The notes under the pieces are model-generated. The model searched no databases, was not told where the DNA came from, and saw only the letters and a list, made by a program, of their open reading frames with translations. Made by a program: the position numbers and the translations under genes. Shown here in pieces: positions 56,430 through 64,000 of a DNA stretch of 64,000 nucleotides (positions are counted from its first letter, which is position 1; every line of letters starts with the position of its first letter). Source of the DNA: Thermalbibacter longus (GTDB lineage: Bacteria; Chloroflexota; Chloroflexia; Thermomicrobiales; Thermomicrobiaceae); assembly GCF_023806485.1 (NCBI RefSeq), contig NZ_JAMSLR010000001.1, positions 496,001-560,000 on the forward strand, written 5' to 3'.

Positions 56430-57196
56430 GCCGCCTCCCCGAGATAGGCACGAATGACCTCGGGGTGCTGGGTCACTTCCTCGGGAGTGCCGCTTACGAT
56501 GATCGCCCCCTGGTCCATCACGATGACCCGCTGGCAGAGCCGTTCCACCACGTCCAGGTGATGCTCGATCAGCACGAGCGAGAGCCCGTACCGTCCTTGC
56601 GCCCACTCGAGGAAGTCGCTCAACGCGGCCGCTTCGCTCTCGTTCATGCCGGCCGCCGGTTCGTCGAGCAGCAGCGCTCGTGGTTGTGTGGCCAGCGCGC
56701 GGATGATCTCGACCCGCCGCTGGTCGCCGTAGGGGAGGACGCCGGCCGGCCGGTCCTGTATCGCCATGAGCCCGGAAGCCTCCAGCAGCTCGTCGACCTC
56801 CTGGCGCCAGCGCTCGACTTCCCGCCGGTAGCGTCTCGTGCGGAGCGCCACGTCAATCGTGGAGATCTGCAGCCTTGGAGCCGCCGCCACCTCGACGTTC
56901 TGCCGAACCGTCAGCTCGCTGAACAGGCGGATGTGCTGGAAGGTGCGCACGAGCCCCAGTTGAGCGATCCGGTCCGGACGAGCCTGGCTAATGTCGTGGC
57001 CGGCGAACGTGATGCGGCCGCGTGACGGACGGTGGAAGCCAGACAACAGGTTAACGACCGTGCTCTTGCCGGCGCCGTTGGGCCCGATCAAGCCGACGAC
57101 CTCGCCGGGATAGAGATCCAGCTCGAAGCCCCGCACCGCTTGGATGCCGTCGAACTCTTTCCACAGATCACGGACAGTGAGCAGCGCCTCGGTCAT
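56426..57196 (-). CDS. livG: Branched-chain amino-acid type ABC transporter, ATP-binding protein LivG
   Basis: A 256-residue ATPase. Walker A LIGPNGAGKSTVVNLLSGF; the LivG-specific RTFQHIRLFSELTVRQNV; LPYGDQRRVEIIRALA as the signature region; Walker B RALLLDEPAAGMNESE. It starts on the livM stop and ends on the livF start, so all three are translationally coupled. Confidence 0.94.
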   Translation of the reverse strand: MTEALLTVRDLWKEFDGIQAVRGFELDLYPGEVVGLIGPNGAGKSTVVNLLSGFHRPSRGRITFAGHDISQARPDRIAQLGLVRTFQHIRLFSELTVRQNVEVAAAPRLQISTIDVALRTRRYRREVERWRQEVDELLEASGLMAIQDRPAGVLPYGDQRRVEIIRALATQPRALLLDEPAAGMNESEAAALSDFLEWAQGRYGLSLVLIEHHLDVVERLCQRVIVMDQGAIIVSGTPEEVTQHPEVIRAYLGEAA

Positions 57197-58236
57197 CGGG
57201 CTCCTGCCTCCTCTCGAGGCGACGGCTGAGTCCGTCGCTCTTCCGCGTTCGGTTCTGCGCTGACTCGCTGGGGCACCAGAGACGCTGGCGGCCGGCCACG
57301 CCAGCCCGCGAACAGCCTGCCCTGGCCGAGCAGGCCCTGTGGGCGTAACCAGATGACCAGCATCAGCAGGACGCCGTACAAGACCATGCGTAGATCAGCC
57401 AACCCGCGCAGTACCTCGGGCAAGAGCGTCAACAAGACGGCGCCCACGATGGGCCCCGGAATGGTGGCGATGCCACCGACTGCCACCATCGCCAGGAGCG
57501 CGATGGTGTGCGTGAGCTGGAACGGTTCCACACTCACGAACGTGATGTAGTGCGCGTAGAGTGCCCCGGCTGCTCCCGCAAAGAAAGCGGCCAGGGCGAA
57601 CGCCATCGTGCGGACTCCCGCTACGTCCGTCCCGATACTAGCCGCCGCCTGATCGTCTCCACGCGTCGCGATCAGGCTCAGGCCGAAGGGGGAGTCGACG
57701 AAGCGGCGGATGACCACGATGGCGAGAACCAGGAGGGCCAACCCCAGATAGTAGTTGTCCCGGTGAGTCGTTGCGACCCAGCCGAAGAGTTCCGCTCGGG
57801 GTATCCCGGGTAGACCGCTCGGGCCGCGGGTGACCGCGTCCCAGTTGTAGGCGACGAGTACCAGGATCTCTCCGAGGGCGAGCGTGGCCATGGCGAAATA
57901 GTGCCCGCGAAGGTGCAGGATCGGCCGCGCGAAGATCCAGCCGGTGATGGCTGCTGCCAGCGCCGCGACCGGGAGGGTGACAAGGAAGGGCGCGCCGAGA
58001 TGGAGCGCGAGCAGAGCCGTCACATACGCGCCGATGCCGTAGAAGCCGGCGTGGCCGAGCGAGATGAGCCCGCCATAGCCCAGAACGAGGTTCAGGCTGA
58101 CCGCCAGTACCGCTTCGAGGGCCGCGACTGCTAGCAGCCGGTGTAGGAACGGGTTCTGAACCAGAAGCGGCAGCAGGATGGCCAGAACTAGGAACGGCCA
58201 GCCTGGTCGGATGCGTGTGGGTCGCCACCGGCGCAT
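57193..58236 (-). CDS. livM: Branched-chain amino-acid type ABC transporter, permease LivM
   Basis: A 347-residue permease with about 9-10 helices. The hallmark SLNLVLGYGGLISLGHAGFYGIGAYVTALL and the conserved cytoplasmic loop DSPFGLSLIATRGDDQAAASIGTDV (EAA-like) are present, plus GGIATIPGPIVGAVLLTLLPEVLRGLADLRMVLYGVLLMLVIWLRPQGL. The start ATG 58236 lies one base after the livH stop; a longer frame is Ser/Arg-rich and unlike permeases. C-terminal 35 residues are a charged tail. Confidence 0.9.
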   Translation of the reverse strand: MRRWRPTRIRPGWPFLVLAILLPLLVQNPFLHRLLAVAALEAVLAVSLNLVLGYGGLISLGHAGFYGIGAYVTALLALHLGAPFLVTLPVAALAAAITGWIFARPILHLRGHYFAMATLALGEILVLVAYNWDAVTRGPSGLPGIPRAELFGWVATTHRDNYYLGLALLVLAIVVIRRFVDSPFGLSLIATRGDDQAAASIGTDVAGVRTMAFALAAFFAGAAGALYAHYITFVSVEPFQLTHTIALLAMVAVGGIATIPGPIVGAVLLTLLPEVLRGLADLRMVLYGVLLMLVIWLRPQGLLGQGRLFAGWRGRPPASLVPQRVSAEPNAEERRTQPSPREEAGAR

Positions 58237-58237
58237 G

Positions 58238-59143
58238 CTACAACCTCTCCGGTATGGCTCGGCCCAGGAGCCCCTGTGGCCGGAGCACGAGCACCCCGAT
58301 AAGCAGCGCGAAGATGATCGCGTCCGACCACTTGGGCGACACGTAGCTCTCCAGCAAGACTTCGAAGACGCCGAGCAGTAGCCCACTGATCACGGCGCCA
58401 ACCAGGTTGCCCACGCCACCGATCACCGTGGCGGTATACCCTTTGACCAGTGCCGCAATCCCCATGCTCGAGTAGACGACACCGTAGAGGGCAGCTACGA
58501 GCACGCCAGCCGCGCCGGCGAACGCCGAGCCGACCGCGAACGCAGCAGCGATGATGCGTATGGTGTTGATCCCCATCAGCCGGGCTGTCTCGGGGTCACT
58601 CGCGGTTGCCCGGATAGCTCGCCCAAGCTGGGTGCGCCGCAGCACGAGCTGTAGCCCAGCAAGCAACGCCAGCGCGGTGACGAAGATGACGACCTTGAAT
58701 GCCGGAATCGTGGCCGGTCCCAGAGTCAGGTTCCCAGGTGCCCAATTGAGCACGAAGGGGTGCAGTTCCGCGCCCCATAGGAAAGCTGCGAGGTACTGGA
58801 GGGCGATCGAGAGTCCGATAGCGCTAATGATCGCCGCGATATGCGGGGCTGCCATCAGGGGCCGGAACACCACGCGCTCGACCGCCAACCCGATCGCGGC
58901 GCCGAGGAACAGAGCAAGAACCAGTACCAGACCGAACTGGCTAAAGCCACCGAGCGGTAACGCCGGGAGCGCCGTCAGGACCAAGAACGCCACCAGCATG
59001 TAGACCTCGCCGTGGGCGAACTGGGCGACGCGGAGCACGCCGAAGATCAGCGCGAAGCCCAGCGCGACGAGCCCGTAGACGCCTCCGATTGCCAGCCCGC
59101 TGACGAGCTGATCGACCAGGACAGGAATCGTCACGGAGTCCAT
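58238..59143 (-). CDS. livH: Branched-chain amino-acid type ABC transporter, permease LivH
   Basis: A 301-residue permease. QLVSGLAIGGVYGLVALGFALIFGVLRVAQFAHGEVYMLVAF is the LivH N-terminal signature; RRTQLGRAIRATASDPETARLMGINTIRIIAAAFAVGSAFAGAAGVLVA is the conserved loop and helix, and VIGGVGNLVGAVISGLLLGVFEVL the closing block. It forms the import channel with LivM. Its start lies inside the 3' end of livK (13-base overlap). Confidence 0.93.
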   Translation of the reverse strand: MDSVTIPVLVDQLVSGLAIGGVYGLVALGFALIFGVLRVAQFAHGEVYMLVAFLVLTALPALPLGGFSQFGLVLVLALFLGAAIGLAVERVVFRPLMAAPHIAAIISAIGLSIALQYLAAFLWGAELHPFVLNWAPGNLTLGPATIPAFKVVIFVTALALLAGLQLVLRRTQLGRAIRATASDPETARLMGINTIRIIAAAFAVGSAFAGAAGVLVAALYGVVYSSMGIAALVKGYTATVIGGVGNLVGAVISGLLLGVFEVLLESYVSPKWSDAIIFALLIGVLVLRPQGLLGRAIPERL

Positions 59144-60261
59144 GGCTTGAACTGCCCGTCCTGAACGATCAGGAACTCGAACTCGGTATAGATTGCCTGG
59201 CGATTCTGGTCGAAGCTCAGCGGGCCGATGGCGGTATCCAGATTCTCGATCGCCTCCAGGCCCTGGCGGATACCGTCGCGCGTCGCGCCGCCCTGGCGCG
59301 CGGCTTCAGCGATTGCCTGGGTGGCGGCATAGGCATAGATGACGAACGGGGTCGGCTCGGCTCCGTACTTCTGCCGGTATTCGGCGGCCACGGCCTCCCA
59401 GTTTTCGCCTTGCGCCACTCGGGCCGTGATCACCCCTTCGACAGCCTCACCGCCGACCTCCGGGAACTGGTTGGAAATGATGGCTGCCGATGCGAACCAG
59501 CGGGTCTGCACCCCTGATGCGACGGCCTGCTTAATCAGGAGCGCCGCGTCGTTGTAATAGCTGCTCAGGTAGACCGCCTCAGCGCCAGCGTTCTTCAGCT
59601 TGATGATCCCGCTGGTGAAGTCCTTGGTATCTGGCTGGTAAGGCTCGTCGAGCACGATGGTGCCGCCGTTTTGTTGCACTCGCTCGACGAAGTACTGGTG
59701 CTCCGACTTGCCGAAGTCCGTGTTCAGATAGAACGTGGCAATACGCGTGAGACCGAGCTGCTGGACGAGCAAATCAGCCGTGGCCTGCGCGCCGAGATCG
59801 TTGGTCGGGCTTACGCGGAAGACCCATTCGTTCCCTTGCTGCGTGATCTTAGGGTCGGAGGCGGAGATTACGACCAGCGGCAACCCGTTCGCCTTGTAGA
59901 TCGGCATTGCGGCGTAGACCGTGCTGCTGGTGAAGTGGCCCATGCTGGCAAGGATGCTGGAGTCGGAGCCGATCCGCTGAGCGATGTTTGCGGTCTCGGT
60001 AGTATCGTTCCGGTCGTCGAACTGCTCGATGACGATCTCCTTACCGTCGACTCCACCAGCCGCGTTGATCTTCTCAGCCGCCATCTGGGCGCCACGAACG
60101 AAGTCCTGCCCGTAGGTAGCCGCGTCACCGGACATCGGCCCGACGACCGCGATCTTGATCTGGTCTCCACCGGCTCCGGCGAGCCCGCCGATATCGCAGC
60201 CGACGAGGATGAACGCGGCTGCCAGAACCAGGGCAAGCAGGCGACTGCGCACGATGTTCAT
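59131..60261 (-). CDS. livK: Branched-chain amino-acid type ABC transporter, substrate-binding lipoprotein LivK
   Basis: A 376-residue lipoprotein. The signal ends with the lipobox ILVGC (Cys22). The mature part, KIAVVGPMSGDAATYGQDFVRGAQMAAEKINAAGGVDGKEIVIEQFDDRNDTTETANIAQRI, is the periplasmic type I binding fold for amino acids or amides; VYAAMPIYKANGLPLVVISASDPKI and AEAVYLSSYYNDAALLIKQAVASG are further blocks. The ligand could be a branched-chain amino acid, another amino acid or urea. First gene of the operon; ATG 60261 follows GGAGGGTG and starts the lipoprotein signal. Confidence 0.92.
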   Translation of the reverse strand: MNIVRSRLLALVLAAAFILVGCDIGGLAGAGGDQIKIAVVGPMSGDAATYGQDFVRGAQMAAEKINAAGGVDGKEIVIEQFDDRNDTTETANIAQRIGSDSSILASMGHFTSSTVYAAMPIYKANGLPLVVISASDPKITQQGNEWVFRVSPTNDLGAQATADLLVQQLGLTRIATFYLNTDFGKSEHQYFVERVQQNGGTIVLDEPYQPDTKDFTSGIIKLKNAGAEAVYLSSYYNDAALLIKQAVASGVQTRWFASAAIISNQFPEVGGEAVEGVITARVAQGENWEAVAAEYRQKYGAEPTPFVIYAYAATQAIAEAARQGGATRDGIRQGLEAIENLDTAIGPLSFDQNRQAIYTEFEFLIVQDGQFKPWTP

Positions 60262-60800
60262 CCGACAACACCCTCCTCGATCCAGCCCACGGAAGGTTGG
60301 CCTGTCAAATCCATGGACCGGCACTCAACCCATTTGGGGACAGGGACTCCGGCTTGCTTCCGCTCTCGAGCCATCACCGATCACCGCGTGCGAGGCCGTA
60401 GCGGAGGCTCGTCCACCACGACCGTGCGCCACGGGGATTCTTCCCAGCGGCGTCGGAGCGCCTCGATTGCTCGGGCAAAGAGGGGACTAGTTACAGTTGC
60501 AGATTCGCGGCCAGTAGGCCAGCACGAGGATCGTCAGCGGGCACGGCGGTACCGGCCGGGCCAGGACTGGATATGCAGCCTTCAGGTCGATCTCCATCGC
60601 ATCACCCAAAGCGAGTACCTGATACCGCCAGCCGCCATGCGGCAGTCTCAGCAGCGCAAGTATCCGGATTTCCGCGCCCGCTGTCAAGTCCGCGTGGAAT
60701 ACGAGCGACTATCAGGAGCCATGCTCCCGTGGCGTCCAATGCCTGCCTCACGCGGACAACGGACGCCGCAGAGCACGGGCGTGCTGCCGGAGAGCCAGCG
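60262..60800 (-). promoter_or_regulatory. Long upstream region of the liv operon with a consensus-like promoter
   Basis: On the minus strand TTGACA (60687-60682), 17 bases, GATACT (60664-60659) is a strong promoter, giving a leader of about 390 bases to livK. A second TTGACA (60308-60303) with a poor -10 (CTGGAT) lies 42 bases before livK. The leader contains a 36-codon frame starting MEIDLKAAYPVLARPV, not convincing as a leader peptide. No riboswitch fold was recognised. Confidence 0.45.
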
Positions 60801-61283
60801 TCAGGGCACGATTGCCCACTCATCTGGCAGGCGATAGTGGTAGAGCATGCGCGTCGGTTGGCCGGATCGGCGGATTCGCCCTCGGTCCTCCCGCTGTAGC
60901 TCGCCGTAGCTATTCACTACCTGGACGATTCGCCGCGCGCCGAGGTTGTAGAGAATCAGCCCGGACTCTACCGGTTGCAAGCTGAGGTCCCTCGTGACCT
61001 CGTCTAGGACGCGGAAGGGGGGCAAGGTCGAGGGAGACGCGTGCTCGATTATCGAGTGAAAGGCTGATGGATCGTCAGGAGTGTTGTGCTCATCGAACAC
61101 CGCCAGGCCGTTGCGAACTTCGGTAATGAAGTCAGCATCGTAAGGCCGCGTGAACTCCAGGAGTTCCGCGAGCGACCGCGGGTTGCGGCTACAGGCGGCT
61201 GCGAACATTTTGATGGCGTGACCAGGTCCAACGAAGCTCGCTGCTCCTTGCGCGTCGATCACGGTAAACCGAACCAGCGTCAC
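60801..61283 (-). CDS. Conserved-looking hypothetical protein, divergent from the E1/NifS-like pair
   Basis: A 160-residue protein with no family I recognise. It has balanced codon use and a soluble composition: VRFTVIDAQGAASFVGPGHAIKMFAAACSRNPRSLAELLEFTRPYDADFI, then LFDEHNTPD-like (VFDEHNTPDDPSAFHSIIEHASP) and LGARRIVQVVNSYGELQREDRGRIRR. The C-terminal part reads like a small beta domain with a YHYRLPDEWAIVP end. It starts at GTG/ATG 61283 facing away from the ThiF-like gene across a 136-base gap. No function assigned. Confidence 0.6.
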   Translation of the reverse strand: MTLVRFTVIDAQGAASFVGPGHAIKMFAAACSRNPRSLAELLEFTRPYDADFITEVRNGLAVFDEHNTPDDPSAFHSIIEHASPSTLPPFRVLDEVTRDLSLQPVESGLILYNLGARRIVQVVNSYGELQREDRGRIRRSGQPTRMLYHYRLPDEWAIVP

Positions 61284-61357
61284 GGTCTCACCTTTACCCT
61301 TCAGAAGGAATTCGGCACTTCGAAACGAACTCGGCTCGGTTCGGAGCCGAGAGTGCC

Positions 61358-61386
61358 TTGGGAAGAGCCTCCGGCAACTGTACCAT
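61358..61386 (+). promoter_or_regulatory. Promoter of the ThiF/NifS-like operon
   Basis: TTGGGA (61358-61363), 17-base spacer, TACCAT (61381-61386), 33 bases before the ThiF-like start; the divergent hypothetical gene begins 75 bases away on the other side. Confidence 0.45.
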
Positions 61387-61419
61387 AGAGGTCAAGCGAT
61401 CACTGGTGAGGAGTTCTCC

Positions 61420-62457
61420 GTGAGCAGCTCGCTCGTCGTCTCTCAGCGGTACCACCGGCAGGAGTTGATCCCCGAGATCGGCCGCGAGGGTCAACGGCGT
61501 CTCCGGGAGGCTCGCGTCTGCATCATCGGCATCGGCGCGCTCGGCACGCATGTGGCCGACCAACTCGCCCGAGCGGGTGCCGGCTTCCTGCGGCTGGTCG
61601 ACCGCGATGTTCCGGAGCTGACGAATTTGCAACGCCAGGTGCTCTTCGACGAGGCGGATGTCGAATCTGCAACCCCCAAGGCGATCGCAGCCGCTAGACG
61701 CTTGGGAGCGATCAACCACGAGGTCGAGCTGGAGCCGGTCGTCGACGACGTCAATCCGTACAACGTCGAGCGGCTGATCTCCGACGTCGACGTCGTGATC
61801 GACGGGAGCGACAACTTCGAGCTGCGCTATTTGCTGAACGATGCGTCGGTCAAGCTGGGCCGGCCGTGGATCTACGGCGGTGTCATCGCGACGCACGGGA
61901 CGACGATGACGATCATCCCCGGAGAGACCCCTTGCCTGCGCTGCGTCTTCCCGGAGCCGCCTCCACCGGGCGCCGCGCCAACCTGCGACACGGCGGGGGT
62001 GCTCGGCCCCGCCGTGGCCGTCATCGGCGCGTTGCAGGCCGTTGAGGCGATCAAGTTGCTGACCGGCAACCGCGACGCGCGGAGCCGATGGTTGACCAGC
62101 TTCGATGTCTGGACGCACGAGCTCGTTCGCATCGATCTCCCGGCGCGCAATCCGGAGTGCCCGACTTGTGGCCTCGGCCGGTACGAGTTTCTCGATCGAA
62201 CGCTGCCGACCCAGACGATCCAGCTCTGTGGACGCGATGCGGTGCAGGTCGTGGTTCACCCCCGCGCCAGCCTCTCGTTCCCTGCGCTCGCTGAGCGACT
62301 AAGTCGATCCGGTGAGGTAAGCTATAACCGTTACCTGATGCGGTTCCGGGCAGGAGCTTATGAGTTGACGATCTTCCCGGACGGACGCGCGATCGTACGG
62401 GGTACGACCGATCCCGCCGAGGCGAGGTCAATCTACGCTCGCTATATCGGGATGTAA
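61420..62457 (+). CDS. ThiF/MoeB/HesA-family E1-like adenylyltransferase
   Basis: A 345-residue enzyme. N-terminal YHRQELIPEIGREGQRRLREARVCIIGIGALGTHVADQLARAG is the nucleotide-binding start; DRDVPELTNLQRQVLF contains the adenylation Asp and Arg; CLRC and CPTC are the two zinc Cys pairs, and TCDTAGVLGP carries the conserved thioester Cys. The last 90 residues (QTIQLCGRDAVQVVVHPRASLSFPALAERL ... RAIVRGTTDPAEARSIYARYIGM) are the C-terminal domain seen in B. subtilis-type ThiF/MoeB. It adenylates the C-terminal Gly of a ubiquitin-like sulfur carrier (ThiS, MoaD or similar). No carrier gene lies in the window. Three bases separate it from the NifS-like gene. Confidence 0.9.
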   Translation: MSSSLVVSQRYHRQELIPEIGREGQRRLREARVCIIGIGALGTHVADQLARAGAGFLRLVDRDVPELTNLQRQVLFDEADVESATPKAIAAARRLGAINHEVELEPVVDDVNPYNVERLISDVDVVIDGSDNFELRYLLNDASVKLGRPWIYGGVIATHGTTMTIIPGETPCLRCVFPEPPPPGAAPTCDTAGVLGPAVAVIGALQAVEAIKLLTGNRDARSRWLTSFDVWTHELVRIDLPARNPECPTCGLGRYEFLDRTLPTQTIQLCGRDAVQVVVHPRASLSFPALAERLSRSGEVSYNRYLMRFRAGAYELTIFPDGRAIVRGTTDPAEARSIYARYIGM

Positions 62458-62460
62458 CAA

Positions 62461-63624
62461 ATGATCTACCTCGATAACGCTGCTGCGAGCTGGCCCAAGC
62501 CGGAGGTCGTCTACCGGACACTCGGCGACTTCCTGCGCGGGACGGGAGCCAGCCCCGGCCGCCATGTCCATCGGATGGGCGTCGAGGCTGCTCGCGCCGT
62601 CGAGGAGACTCGACAGAAGTTGGCCCGGCTGCTCGGTCTCGAGGACGCCTGGCGGATCGTCTTCACCGCCAACGCGACCGACGCGCTGAATCTCGCGATC
62701 AAGGGCGTGCTCTCGGCGAACGACCATGCCGTGACGACGGTCATGGAGCACAACGCGGTACGGCGGCCGCTACGGGCGCTGGAGGCGATCGGTGTCGCCA
62801 TGACCAAGGTGCGAGCAGACGGGCAGGGGTTTGTCGATCCGACCGCCGTACGGGCAGCGCTTCGCCCGAATACCCGCCTGGTCGTGGTCACGCATGCCTC
62901 GAACGTGAACGGAGCGCTACAACCGGTCCGCGAGGTGGCGGAGATCGTCCATGAGCACGGTGCGCTCCTGCTGGTCGATGGCGCGCAGACGGTGGGTGCT
63001 TTACCGTTTACACTCGCGGACCTCGACGCTGACTTACTCGCGTTCGGCGGCTATCGGGCCCTTTTGGGTCCGCCGGGCACAGGAGCGCTGGTCATCGGGC
63101 CCCGGGTCGATCCTTCCGAACTCTCACCGCTTCGTGAGGGAGAAACCGGGGTAAACTCGGAGAGGGATATCCAGCCAGCCGAGCTACCACACCGGTACGA
63201 GGCCGGTATGCTCAATACCGTCGGCATCGCCGCGTTGGGGGCGGCGCTGGACTTCCTCCGCGAGGTCGGAATCGACCGGGTTGCGGCGCATCTGCGAGTC
63301 CTGACCGACCGGCTGATCGAGGGATTAGGAGGCATTCCGGGCGTGCGAGTTCTCTCACCGGACGACCCGAATCGCCGGGTTGCGGTCGTCTCCTTCGTTG
63401 TCGAGGGGTGGGATCCGGTTGACTTCGGTGACGTGCTGGACCGGACCTTCGGTATCGCCTGCCGGGCTGGTCTACATGGTGCGCCGGAGGCATGCCGGGC
63501 GCTGGATGCCTTCCCGCGCGGAACTGTACGGTTTTCGCCGGGGTTCTTCACCACCGAACAGGAGATCGACCAGGCTGTTGCCGCCGTGCGCGAGCTTGCC
63601 CGCACGCCGCTCCACTTAGCCTGA
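62461..63624 (+). CDS. Cysteine desulfurase family protein lacking both catalytic residues (pseudoenzyme)
   Basis: A 387-residue fold-type I PLP protein, clearly of the cysteine-desulfurase group: IYLDNAAASWPKPEVVYRTLGDFLRGTGASPGRHVHRMGVEAARAVEETRQKLARLLG, VTTVMEHNAVRRPLRALEAIG, VVVTHASNVNGALQPVREVAEIVHEHGALLLVDGAQTVGALPF. The usual active-site segment GHKGLLGPQGTGGL reads GGYRALLGPPGTGAL, so the Schiff-base Lys is Arg199. The usual GLHCAP loop reads GLHGAP, so the persulfide Cys is Gly340. Other conserved residues (His in MEHN, Asp and Gln in VDGAQ, RxSPGFFTTEQEID) are retained and the frame is intact. It can hardly be a cysteine desulfurase; a regulatory, scaffold or altered role with the ThiF-like partner is inference. 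Confidence 0.85.
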   Translation: MIYLDNAAASWPKPEVVYRTLGDFLRGTGASPGRHVHRMGVEAARAVEETRQKLARLLGLEDAWRIVFTANATDALNLAIKGVLSANDHAVTTVMEHNAVRRPLRALEAIGVAMTKVRADGQGFVDPTAVRAALRPNTRLVVVTHASNVNGALQPVREVAEIVHEHGALLLVDGAQTVGALPFTLADLDADLLAFGGYRALLGPPGTGALVIGPRVDPSELSPLREGETGVNSERDIQPAELPHRYEAGMLNTVGIAALGAALDFLREVGIDRVAAHLRVLTDRLIEGLGGIPGVRVLSPDDPNRRVAVVSFVVEGWDPVDFGDVLDRTFGIACRAGLHGAPEACRALDAFPRGTVRFSPGFFTTEQEIDQAVAAVRELARTPLHLA

Positions 63625-63636
63625 AGGGGCGTGTCC

Positions 63637-64000
63637 ATGCCTGAGAATCGACGCTCGACTCGCCTCGAGGAGCAGATCCGAGAAATCCTGGAGCAGGCAG
63701 ATCGCGAGCCGGCCTGGCGGCGCTGGCTCCGGCGGCTTCGACGCCCACGGCCACACCTGGAAGCTTTTCCACCTCGCCCGAGGCGCCGAGCTTGGTCGAT
63801 CGAGCCGACCTGGGTTTGGATCGGCGCGACGTTCGGCCTCGCGCTTCTTGCGATCCTCGTCTCGGACTGGTCCCGCACGCTCGCTCTGGCCGTGGCCATC
63901 ACTAGCCTCGTCGTCTTCTTCGCGCCGATCGTCGCGCGCTTTCGCCGGGGCCCAGTGGAGGTGTCCGGCTCGCGCCGCTGGCGAGGGCGAGATATCGATC
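63637..64000 (+). CDS. Membrane protein, partial (runs off the window end)
   Basis: The first 121 residues are visible from ATG 63637 (after GAAGGGGCG). A charged, Arg/Pro-rich cytoplasmic start (RLEEQIREILEQADREPAWRRWLRRLRRP) is followed by two helices (WVWIGATFGLALLAILVSDW and TLALAVAITSLVVFFAPIVA) and then a basic segment GPVEVSGSRRWRGRDID. No family is recognised. It starts 12 bases after the NifS-like gene and is probably part of that operon. Confidence 0.6.
   Translation, partial: MPENRRSTRLEEQIREILEQADREPAWRRWLRRLRRPRPHLEAFPPRPRRRAWSIEPTWVWIGATFGLALLAILVSDWSRTLALAVAITSLVVFFAPIVARFRRGPVEVSGSRRWRGRDID

Noticed and set aside
60487-60687. A 66-codon minus-strand frame upstream of livK
   Set aside because: Its only upstream start is a TTG that is part of the TTGACA promoter box, so it cannot be translated from that promoter.

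Overview
The window is GC-rich, densely coded bacterial chromosome with short gaps, leaderless-to-short 5' regions, GGAGG-type ribosome sites and sigma70-like promoters. The mix of a large (Gram-positive type) SRP RNA, long-form HPF, lipoyl/alpha-beta-hydrolase plus E1 alpha/beta plus AcoX cluster, BlaI/M56 pair, mer genes run by an ArsR-type regulator and solute transporters fits a thermophilic Chloroflexota of the Thermomicrobia type (Sphaerobacter/Thermomicrobium-like). This placement is inference from gene content and composition; no marker gene was compared.

Layout. 1-950: the end of one gene and a complete enoyl-CoA hydratase. 1013-7045 (minus): a solo B3/4-domain protein, a GT4 glycosyltransferase, HPF, tRNA-Arg(CCT), and an overlapping SbcD-like nuclease / HerA-like ATPase pair. 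7150-10193 (plus): GAF-GAF histidine kinase, an enoyl-ACP-reductase-like SDR, and the SRP RNA with promoter and terminator. 10218-14194 (minus): a small membrane protein and sdhCDAB. 14465-15894 (plus): a protoglobin behind a promoter that is covered by a perfect palindrome, then a MarR regulator with a four-cysteine tail. 15975-20680 (plus): a 2-oxoacid/acetoin-dehydrogenase-like operon whose E2-like protein carries an alpha/beta hydrolase instead of the acyltransferase domain, and whose last gene (AcoX-like) appears to start at AUC. 20659-28723 (mostly minus): lytic transglycosylase, DoxX, pyruvate phosphate dikinase, PcrA/UvrD helicase.

29464-32883 is a probable copper/envelope-stress operon: Met-rich secreted protein, BNR-repeat protein, BlaI repressor, M56 protease and SCO-like protein, behind a consensus promoter overlapped by a 7-1-7 palindrome. 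33515-34096 is a carboxymuconolactone-decarboxylase/AhpD-type reading frame interrupted by two in-frame UGA codons, the first exactly at the second Cys of a CxxCxxxH motif and followed by a small stem-loop: either a selenoprotein candidate or a pseudogene. It is followed by a thiolase and a DUF35 OB-fold protein. 35607-40844 is a mercury-resistance block: merB divergent from a membrane protein, merA, ArsR-type regulator, a CPCH transporter-like protein, a thioredoxin-like protein with a damaged start, and a CcdA-like protein.

41086-53438 is mostly housekeeping: a cyanophycinase/S51-like protein, MFS transporter, cupin, xseB-xseA-accB-efp, an M24 peptidase, aroQ, a GH18-type secreted protein, an anchored hypothetical and uvrB. 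53752-60261 (minus): a VOC protein, an LLM flavin oxidoreductase and a complete branched-chain amino-acid type ABC transporter (livKHMGF order). 60801-64000: a divergent hypothetical, a ThiF/MoeB-like E1 enzyme, a cysteine-desulfurase homologue that has lost both its PLP lysine and its catalytic cysteine, and the start of a membrane protein that runs off the window.

Most noteworthy: the UGA-containing AhpD-type frame, the dead cysteine-desulfurase homologue paired with an E1 enzyme, the protoglobin/MarR-Cys4 pair with its operator, the BlaI-controlled copper-like operon, and the AUC start of the AcoX-like gene. No CRISPR array, rRNA, insertion sequence or prophage was seen.
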